Below are positions 45,601-56,200 of a DNA stretch of 64,000 bases, one piece after another (position 1 is the stretch's first letter; the number at the start of each line of letters is the position of its first letter). The DNA comes from Cristatella mucedo (taxonomy: Eukaryota > Bryozoa > Phylactolaemata > Cristatellidae): positions 620,001 to 684,000 of the forward strand of contig WPIO01000154.1 of NCBI GenBank assembly GCA_009760855.2, written 5' to 3'. The notes beneath the pieces were generated by a model. It made no database searches. It saw nothing but the letters and a program-made list of their open reading frames with translations, and was not told where the DNA came from. The position numbers and the translations under genes are program-made.

Positions 45601-48600
45601 TAAATTATTATTATAATTATAATTATAATTATTTCTATGTCAGTTTAACTGTATTACGGTGAATTATCTAGAACATATTTTGTGGGTTTTGTGTCCCAAA
45701 CCAATATAGGCAGGTGCTCGCTTTTGCTTTCGTCAATTCAGACCACCCTATTTACAAGTCAGACATCACTCCCGTTGAGCATATGTAGCCCAAACTGGCT
45801 TGTTGTTGGAGAGCAGACAGGTATAGGTGACTTTGCTAGGGGGTTATCTATTATCCCCATATTAGAAGCAGTATGTTGCACGGGAAATTTTTAGAAGCTA
45901 TGAACTCACGTTAAAACCGAATTAGGCCACTTAAAAAGAGTAAGGAAATGTAGACGTTTTACTAAACTGAATGAAATTTAGATATACCTCTCTCTGAAGG
46001 CTTGCCCCTGGATCTTAGCCCAGGTGGTACGGTGCTCACTGTTAAGCCTTTATTGCCCACTGCAAATGCTGGGGATAACCGTTAAAGCTCTTATGCTGCT
46101 ATACAAATGAGGCTGTTAAATCAGCTAACCGTTTTTAGTTGTGGTGAAACAATCCTAGATGCACAGCCTTTTTATAATCAGCTGCTATTAAATATGATCT
46201 TCAAGTTGCAAGAAGAACTGTTTCACAAAGCGTTTAGACAAAGTCGTGGCAGATAAAGAGTTCCTGCTTGGTTTTGATAATCTTCACTTGACTTTAAGAG
46301 TATAACATTTGGGCTAGCTTGGTGCTGTATGCAGGTCTAGACTGTTTTGCATGCAATAAAGAAACAACCAGTGGTTACTGACAGATAATGCTGCACAAGG
46401 CAGAACATCCCGGGAATTTGCATGGGATTCGGTTATGTAGCTCAGGTTTATGATAATAGTAATAATAATAATAATAATGTCTGTTCGGTGCCCCGAGATG
46501 ACCAGTTCTCTTTCTCATCACATCGAATAATGTGTTCTGTGGCAGGACATTAAAGCCATACAATCATCACAGACAAAGCCAATACTATAAGACACGGGTG
46601 GATTTTTAGCATAGCTTTAAATGTTTAGTCAAAGGATATCGAGATGTCAATCGCTGTAGAGTTCCGGGCTTCTAACAGAGAAATTTAGCTTTCAATGAAT
46701 GTCTTCAGCTACCTTAGTTGTACAGACGGGGAGACTAGCCGTAATCCCAGTGAATGGCCAAGCCGTTCACCCTTTTTTAGTGCTACGGTGTCAGTTCCTT
46801 CTGACTTGTTGATTTGAGCATGTCTTGACTTGAAAAATAAAGAAAATTGTAACCTAAAGCTCTCAGTCGTATTTCGTTATTTGGCTTGGAAATGTAGTTT
46901 GACTTTTACCTAACGCTAGTACGAAGACTAGCTGGGTTATTGTTATTATTTTCGTGAATTATTGCCGTCTTTATTGGAAACATGATCTTTGCGAATAACT
47001 CGCATGTTACGAGAACAGTCCTATGAATCAACGAATGAAGTGAAGTATTGTCGGCAATGGCACCACAGGCCACAAACTGCAGCTCGACGGCAGCTCTTGT
47101 CAAGCACTCGAGTATATGAGTAACGAGCCGTTTCGTATAGTATGCTTGCTAGCAAAGGGAAGAGTGGCTTGCAGTTTGGACGACCACGGGATGCTGTCCG
47201 AACAGCTTAACGGTGAAAAGAAGCCGGCTGTGCGAAGGAAGTAGCTGTGCGAACATGAATCAGTTGCAAGCAGTGCACATTTCGTACCCACCGACCCCCG
47301 CCACCCATCTCACCCAAGCTGAGCAGAGCCTTTGATTTAAATGTGCCAGTTCGAGTGCCAGCTTGCATGTTTTTTGAGTACCGACCTTGACCTATGTGCA
47401 GCATGTTGCATCCAAGCATCAATGCTCTTCTAGTGGCTTGCGCACTGTTCCTGTTTTCCTCATTTAAGCGTTTGCTTGAAACTGACTACTGATGTCTTCC
47501 TAACGGTCAGTAGTGGAGCATGGAAACGTGTGTTGCAGTGGCTTGTAGATTTCTGGATTGCTGCACATCCCAAAAGTAATGGAGACAAAGCAACGTCTGC
47601 TCACATTGGAAAATTGATCGATGCTGCATGAGCCAAACTTAAATAAGTGCTAGATTTTTCGATATGTCAATCTCACGGCAGTTGTCCTTATTTTAGAAAC
47701 TGCTATCCTTTGAGACCATCCTAACTTGCAACAATTGATGTCCAATAGCTACTCCCACTCAGAGATACCAGTAAAGGGGTGTTTGTTGAGCCAAATTAAC
47801 GTTTTGCATTTTAGATTACTAATGAAACAACATCATTCAGAGTAAAAGCACTAGAATTTTTTTACCGCAATGCAATATAAAACCATCATCTTTTAATAAG
47901 TTTAACTTTTTTAGAGGTATATTATTACTGGTTTATTAGATGGACCGGGACAGTGTAATAATACATTTGATATAGCACCCTCAGAGAACTCATTCTCTTT
48001 CTAGGCACTTAACATTTGCTGCAAAGGAAGCGCGATCGAATGGTTAGTGGTAGCATGCTCAATAAACAACAAGAATATCGCGGTTAGGGGTGACATTCAC
48101 AGGGTCAGCATGCAAGTATGGTTAGTGGCAGCATGCACATTGTCAGCACACGTAAGCATGTAAAGGACGAATCACAGGACCAACTAAGTGGTGTGATAAA
48201 TTGGTGCGTTTTAGTTTCTTTTTAAATGTTGACCATTTAGGAGATGTCGTGATGGAAGTCGGGAGTGAGTTCCAGGCTTTGGAAACATACGAACTAAAGG
48301 CGCAGTCTCTAAAGGATTGGAGGTTTGTTTGAGGTATAGGTAAACAGTTAGATTCCGAAAAGCAGGTTGTACGATGCTTAGCCTGGTGGGGGAGTAGATC
48401 TGATAGGTTGGCTGGAGCCAAAGAATATAGGGACCTAAACAATGAGCAACAAAGCCTTGAAGTCGATGCGTTGCTTGACTGGTAGCCAGTGCAGGTTGGC
48501 ATGAAGTGGTGAGATGTGGTTACTGCGACTCTCACGACAGACAAGCCTAGCTGCAGAGTTTTCCACCAGCTATAATCACCTGAGTGCACAGACCGGTAGG

Positions 48601-51600
48601 CCAGCAAGCAGTGAGTTACAGAAGTCAAGAAAGGATGCCACAAATGCATGGACCAGTTTAGCTGTGGTATCCCTGTCTAAACAAGCCCGAATGTTAGCAA
48701 TGCTGCCTAACTGATAGTACGAAGATTTGACTTCGGAACTGATGTGTTAGTCTAATAAAAGGTCAATAAGCTTATGCCCGTGGCAATAGATACGTGTGCC
48801 AGCTTACATACTCTCGAATGTCGGTTATACACTTGCCGGCTGTGTGAAACTGCAAGCCAACCGTGGCAGTACCCTGAGCGTCCACCCTTATAAAAAGTCT
48901 AATGCCAGAGCTCCAGGTAAAGGAGAGCTGCCACAGTAAGCCACAACGGAGTTGGGCGTCTAGATTTCTTTTCCCTAGTCGTTTAGCTTCACCTCGAATC
49001 AATATCAGATTCTTCTGTACCTCTTCATTTCTGCAGCATGGCATGATTACCATGTTATGACTACCCCCTGCAACCAGTATGGATGTCGAATGTGGTAGTG
49101 GGCTCTCTGTCCCTCCATTGTCGTTCACACTACCGTGGCAACTCCTGTAGTGCTATTATTTTAATCCAAATTGCAGAGCCAAGAACGACCTCAAGAACGA
49201 GACGGATCCCTTCAAGAAGAAGGTCCTTGACGGCAGACAGCTGGCTCTCAAGATCAGCGCCAATTCAGTTTATGGGTTTACTGGTGCTCAGGTTGGCAAG
49301 CTGCCCTGCCTTGCCATCTCACAGGTGAGGTGGCTGTGTGCAAACCATTCTATGCGATTTATTCCTGAATCGATGGTGCTTGAGTATCACTCGATTAGAG
49401 GGCTAATCAACAGATTTATTTAGTCTCATAGAAAAGGCTAAGCTTTGTGATTAGTATTTGATAAGTTCTATCCTCATTAATATAGTATTTGGCGGATCTT
49501 TGTGATTTGTTTCTCGTATGCATGCACCTGCTGACAGTGTGCCTGCTGCTTGCAGACGTTACCATCAATCGTTTGGTAATGCTTTCTATACAGTGTCTTT
49601 AAAGTGCCTATAAAGAGATTCGGCTCTCTGAGGGCACTATACAAATGCATTATTATTTGTCGTATTTATGCACTTCTCAAGTATGCGGCAGAGTACTCAC
49701 AATTCGACTAGTTCACAGTGGGTCTTATCCGATGGTGATGGCAGTGGGCCATCAGTTTTCAGGCGTTTCATTCACGTGTTCAGGGCATTGTGCTTGTGCT
49801 GCTTTCGTTCTTTGTGTGCGTAGCATCATACAAAGGCAGACCGTTCATTGTCACAGGGAGCTACATTTCAATATCACTGACAATGCTCTGGGTAGCTTTT
49901 CGTCCCTTTTTTTGATGCGGTCTTTGCTCAGAACTGGCTTGATTCGTGCCTCGCTGACCATAGTTCTTAGGCGTTAGCAATTTTCTTATTAAAGCTAAAC
50001 AGTAGCAGGACACATTTCCCGTTTATTGGAAAGCCTAAACTAGCAACTTGAGATTTTTTTACCACTGCGAAGTTTTGAATTCGGTGTTTAACCGTCGAAA
50101 AATGGTTTTCATCTACCTCTTTTTCAAATGTTAGGCCACAGCAACGGCCACTCAATTATGTAGCTTGCTTAGGTAGTAGATATCCCCAAATTTGCTTGTG
50201 TCTTTCCTTGAGCCTAGGTAAGTACTTCCTGTAGAGCATTTCAGTGGTTTAAAAATTATCTAGCCGTGGCTCGGACAAAGGCGCATCTTTTGATCCTCTC
50301 TTTCTTCTTTTCGATCCATCTTCTCTTGTTCTGCTACTCTCTTGCCTGTGGATCTTCCTCTCTTTTTGTTACTGCATGTCTTTCAGCCTTACCCAAATGC
50401 ATCTCCCATTTTAAAACCGAAGCAGAAAGTGGCTGAAGTGCAGGCATGAGCGAGCTGCAACTGCCAACTCGCATCCAGTGAATGATGGAAACGATTTGAT
50501 TATTATTATTAGCAGTAGTTCATACCCAACTACGGCCTTCTAGAGCATGAGTACCTACTAATGCAATAGATCGCTTTTGGTAGTCTTGTGAGTGCCAATC
50601 CAACACTGTACATGGCGGCTGTGTAGCAGATTCCTATAACCATCACGAACTCTGCCATGAGCTTCACTAAGAGTCTTGCTTTGTGCATATCAGTGACAGA
50701 GGAGATCGTGCTGGACATTGCCTGTGGTCAGTGCTTAGCAGTTCGAATAAATCTCCACATTTGACAAGTGCTGATGGAGCAATAGGTAAGGCGGTTGCTT
50801 TTCGCGACCTCGGTGCCAAGTTCGTGGGTTCGAATCCTGCTCTGGGCGATTCTATTTGGCTGCTGCAAGCGATGGTGATAGCCCTTAAGGCTCTTCCACC
50901 GTTGTACATTAAGAGGCTGCTTAATCAGCTAGTATTTTTTCTAGAGCCAGAAGCTGAAGCTCAGCTCATTGTAGCTAAGTCTCTCTGGCTCCTCCTTTCC
51001 CTGTGTACGGGTCTGTAGAGTCCCAGTGTGACCAGCGTGTGTCCAGCGTGTATTTGGTTTTTGCAGCTCCAGAAGTCAGCGTAGAGCAGAAATCAACCAA
51101 ATTAGTGTTCTCTGTGTTAGTCGAATAACTAACTGTATGCACTTCGACTCGGACAGCTTGCAAATTGCATGTCCTGCTAAACCAATTGGCTGACACTTTA
51201 CGACGCACTCGCGTAGTTGTGCAAGCGAGCAAGCCAGCATGCCACTTGCTTGATTCCGTTAGTGAAGGAAAGTTTAGGCAAGAATATGCACTGTAGGGCT
51301 CTTGATGTGAACCTTTGGGGCGCTGCTGACCTGGTAGTTGGTAGCCCGCTCAAAATGTCTGCTAACGATTTTTATCAGCACCTCTGTATTTACTTTTAAT
51401 TGCAACTTCCAGATTGCGTTGGGCTATCCTTTCGTGCAGTGCTAGCAGCATCGAACTCTGGCTTGCCGTATTAGTCACATGCATATATAATGAGTCTATG
51501 TGCTACAGAGTGTGACTGCTTTCGGCCGAGTCATGATAGAACAAACGAAGACTGCCGTGGAAGAGCACTTCACTATTGCCAATGGATACGCGCATAATGC

Positions 51601-52597
51601 CAAGGTCAGTGCTGGCCATATTTTGGTGGTACTCGGCTATTCATAGCTGTACATCTTCAGTCTTTGTTTGCTGACAGCAGTTTGTTTTCAAGCTTGTGAG
51701 CTGGCCAAACTGCGTAGTCTTACTTTATGGGCCATGGAAGCTCAGGAGGTAGCTTCATAGCATTGCTAAAATTCGGGCTTGTTTAGATAAGGATACCACT
51801 TCCAAGTTGGTCCATGCATTCGTTACATCCCGTCTCGACTTCTGCAACTCACTGCTTACTGGCCTACCAGCATGTGCGATCGGGCGATTGCAGCTGGTGC
51901 AAAACTCCGTAGCTAGGCTTGTCTGTCGTGAGCGTACACAGTTGCCACATTACACCACTTCTCGCCGACCTGCACTGGCTACCAGTCAAGCAATGGATTG
52001 ACTTCAAGGTTTTGTCGCTGACTTTTAGGTCCCTTCATTCTATGCCTCCAGCCTATCTGTCAGATGTACTACCCCATCAGGCCAAGCATCGTACCACCCA
52101 TTTTTCGGAGTCCAGCAGTCTAGAAATACCTCGTACAAACCTTACATCCTTTGGAGACCGTGCATTTAGTTTGTATGCTCCCAAAGCCTGGAACACCTGC
52201 TTTTCGGAATCTAACTGTTTACCTATACCTCAAACAAACCTCCAATCCTTTAGAGACTGCGCCTTTAGTTCGTATGTTTCCAAAGCCTGGAACTCACTCC
52301 CGACTTAAATCACGACATCTTCTAAATGGTCAACATTTAAAAAGAAACTAAAAACGCACCAATTTATCACACCACTTAATTGGTCCTGTGAATCGTCCTT
52401 TACATGCTTACGTGTGCTGACATTGTGCATGCTGCCACTAACCACATTTGCATGCTGACCCTGTGCATGTCACCCTTAACCATGTTATTCATGTTTATCA
52501 AGCATGATTTTACTTACCATTCAATTGCATTTCACTTTGCAGCAAATGTAAAGCGCCTAGAAAGAGATTAAGTTCTCTAAGGCTGCTTTATCAAGTG

Positions 52598-52631
<34 letters not shown>

Positions 52632-53207
52632 GACCCAGGTCGCAGCCTCGAGACCTGAAGCAGGCAATCCTTCTGTAAGAGCCCCTACGGCTATCACCAC
52701 CACTGCAAGTGGTGGTGATAGCCGTTAGGGCTCTTCAAGTTTTTGAAGTGTAACGATGGTAAGAACAGACTAATGGTACGCTCAACCTAATACACGTGTG
52801 CTGGCTTAAGGGTACCCTCAAGTTTGCAGACTTCACTCTTAGGATAGGTTCATATAGCATCATTTCAATGACGTTTGGTGCTTCTGCAACCTCCTGCAAT
52901 GAATGACTTAGCACCATTTATCTGTCAGCCAACGAAGCATGTTTTCTACTTCGCTTTCCCTGCTCCCCAGCGAACTTTTTTTTATAATTCCGGTGTTCTT
53001 TGCAATACTGAACCAATTCAGTGCTGCTAATCCGGGTTCCTACTAACCGCCCCCAGTATCTTTTTGTGCAGATTTTGCATGCTAATCTAAGCATGAAATT
53101 TGTGTGCTTTTTTGTATGCCATTAATAATTTGTCGTGGTAAGTCTTCCAGTTGTAAAGTGCCTGGATAGAGATTTATTTTTCCTGTGTTGCTATACAACC
53201 AACCTAC

Positions 53208-53253
<46 letters not shown>

Positions 53254-56200
53254 GCCCGGCTGGTAGTTCACTCTGTTCTAGTCAGCAGCTGAAGTCGAGA
53301 TTTGGTTTCATTTCCCTCCCCCATTCAGATGCTGGTTAGCATTGCATCAGTAAATTGGTATGCTGCGCCAGTAGGAGTCACTGTCTGTCTGAACCAGCCT
53401 GAGTGGTTTACTTTACTGCATCATCTACCTTTCTCTTTGTCATCACCCTCAATATCTATCTATCTTGCCATGGCTGACTAATGTGCCAGAAAGAGATTTC
53501 TGGCCATCATTGCTCACCTCGTAACTTGGCCTCTGGCTAAAATGGTTTTTGGAAGGCGACCCTTTATACTCATCTCCCTTATTCTAGGCATGGTTATGAA
53601 GGGTTTTCACTTCTGGCTTTCACTTTCGGAGCGTGCATGGAAGGGTCCGATAAGAAAAGCGTTGGCAAGCTGGCTCGTGTTGATTGTTGTTCATAGAAAG
53701 TTGCACTAGCAGTCTATCTGTTTGGCATCATATGCACGTTTTGAAAATGTATCTTACTCGGTGTGCTACTTTGCTGAGAGACTGCTAATTATGTGTGCTT
53801 ATTGGACAACATTCGTATGACCAAGATTTGCTTGCAGTGGGGGGAAGGAGTCATACAAAGTTTGTAGCTGCATTATTACAAAGAAGTGAAATGCTGGTCG
53901 AGTGCTTTAACTCCCTCAGCGGAAGGACTACCTGGTTGCAGTGCGACCCATGTGGCCATCTTGGTCATACCATTTTATCCAACTGGAAAGTCCTGGATGG
54001 GGATCGGGTCGTGATTGCTTCAAAGCTTCACCGGATTACGAACTGCAGCTCACACCAGACTCTACCAACAAAGAAGACAGTTGCTGCATTTCTTCGTGGA
54101 AATGTGTCTGCTTGCGTAGCATCACTCACACCGTGAAAGAGCACCATGTGGACTAATGCTGAACATCTATAGTAACATAATGTGATATAAGGGTGCTGTA
54201 TTATTGCAAGAGCAACGGTCCTCACTGCCAAAGTCATCGGATGTTACTGTCGGAGGTGGACAATTTAGTCACTCCTCACTGAGAATGCCTACTGAATATA
54301 TGTGCAGCTTTCTCTAGTCTCGTAGGGTAGTGTTTAGGTGCTAAATTAGGTTGTGTTATTCACTCTAAATCGCAGTCGATGTCGTATTCCTCCTATAGGT
54401 TATTTATGGAGACACAGATTCCGTTATGTGCAAGTTTGGAACCGACAATCTAGCCGAGACAATGGCCCTTGGCAAGCAGGCTGCCGAGTACGTGTCAACC
54501 AAGTTTGTCAAGCCCATCAAGCTGGAGTTTGAGAAGGTGAGGCTCTAAGTGTACTCTATGCATGCTGACGTATGCATCTTCCTGGCTGCTAGCTGAACAG
54601 CCACTTCTTTTTGGCACAAAAAAGCCTCTGGACACTCCTCCGTCGTCTTGTACAGGAACTCGACTCGTTCATTGGATTCCAGCATTGAAACTTCAACGGT
54701 CAAGGGCACGTTTTACGTTTTATTCCATGCTTCGATCGTGCCATATTTAACCATTCAGTCCCCTATGCTGTATAGCAGCTCCATCCAAGGCCGAAGATAT
54801 TCATTCTGTTATTTGTTTGTTTGCTTGCTGACACCTGCTCTCACCTGTACAGGTGTACTTCCCGTATCTCCTAATCAGCAAAAAGCGTTACGCCGGCCTC
54901 TTCTGGACCAAACCGGAGACGTACGACAAGATGGATTGCAAGGGCATAGAGACGGTGCGTCGCGACAACTGCCAGCTTGTTGTCGACCTGATCGATGCCT
55001 GCTTGCGAATGCTCCTCATCGACAGGTATGCATGCGATCAGCTGTGGCTGCACTGGCGACCTGCTGGGGCTCTGGATGATAGCACAAATCGCCTTTAGGT
55101 AGTGTATCTCTGCAGCATGTCGCGAGTTCAGGTACGACAGAGTGCTCTTGGTCGAATGCCTAATGGTGTGCTAACCAGAGGCCCGTTCCATTCAAAGCTG
55201 TAAAGAAAATTACTTGTTGTCAACCGGCTGGCTCTCGGATGCAATATTTAATTTTCGTGTGTGCTGAGTGCCGACCTAGAATTCTGTAATATCCTGATGA
55301 AGTTATAAACTGGATGCATGCCAAGCCAAGTTAATTTTACCCTATGTGTGTATGACCTCGTGGGTTATCAAAGTCTTCTGATGAAGGACATCCATGAAAA
55401 TAACTCAGACTGTAGGAGACAACACTATGAATCTTGCCTGAGCTGTTCGTCTCTTGTATGTGTCTGTTCGTCTGTATGTCTTTCTCTGTTTCATCTCGCT
55501 CTACCTTGCAGTTATTTAGTATGTCTGTCTGTCTTCTTCTCCTCCTCCTCAATGACTGTGAAGACCCGTACCGTAAGCCTGATGGTGTTTGCTACTAGCT
55601 GCTTCCTGGTCAGTTAGCCAGCAAGTGCAGCTGCCATGATTCACCTCCTACCGGAATGAGCTGCCGAAGTTCGTGTATTTAGTTTTGGTGCTGCCCCATA
55701 TCTGAGTAGATTTTAGTGCATCTCCTGTGATCGAGGCTACTGGCTTTATGCATCGGAAATATCAATTGTAATGTGAAGCCACAGAGTTTTGGACTTCGGG
55801 AACGGCAACAAGGTTTCTTTCCTGGTGTGGCCATTTTAAAAAGATGCATTTCTTATCTCTAGTTCCATCCAGCAGTAAATAATGCATTTCATGAATACGT
55901 GTGAGCGTGTGCTCTGACTTACTCGTGCTATCAGGTAGCAGGACTTTATGGGTTGCTGGCATTGTTTACTACTCGCTGTACCCTGAAGCCAACGTTTTTA
56001 GCCCATGTGTACCTGGTTGAGTGAATCACCTTGTTTTGATCGGCTTTCTTGGACCAGAGTTTTTCAGCTTTGTGGCTCTGAGAGCCAGCACTGCGTTGCA
56101 ACCGACTGGGCGAGTTAATCGAATCCGTCCGTCCGTGTATAGCCCGGGTACATAGAACGTGCTGTGCTCAATAGAATGTGGCGACCTGTGGCTTGACAGT

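Noticed and set aside
52677-52735. Rho-independent-type terminator or CRISPR-like repeat
   Set aside because: The hairpin is SINE sequence in a eukaryotic intron and occurs once; no regularly spaced repeats exist in the window.
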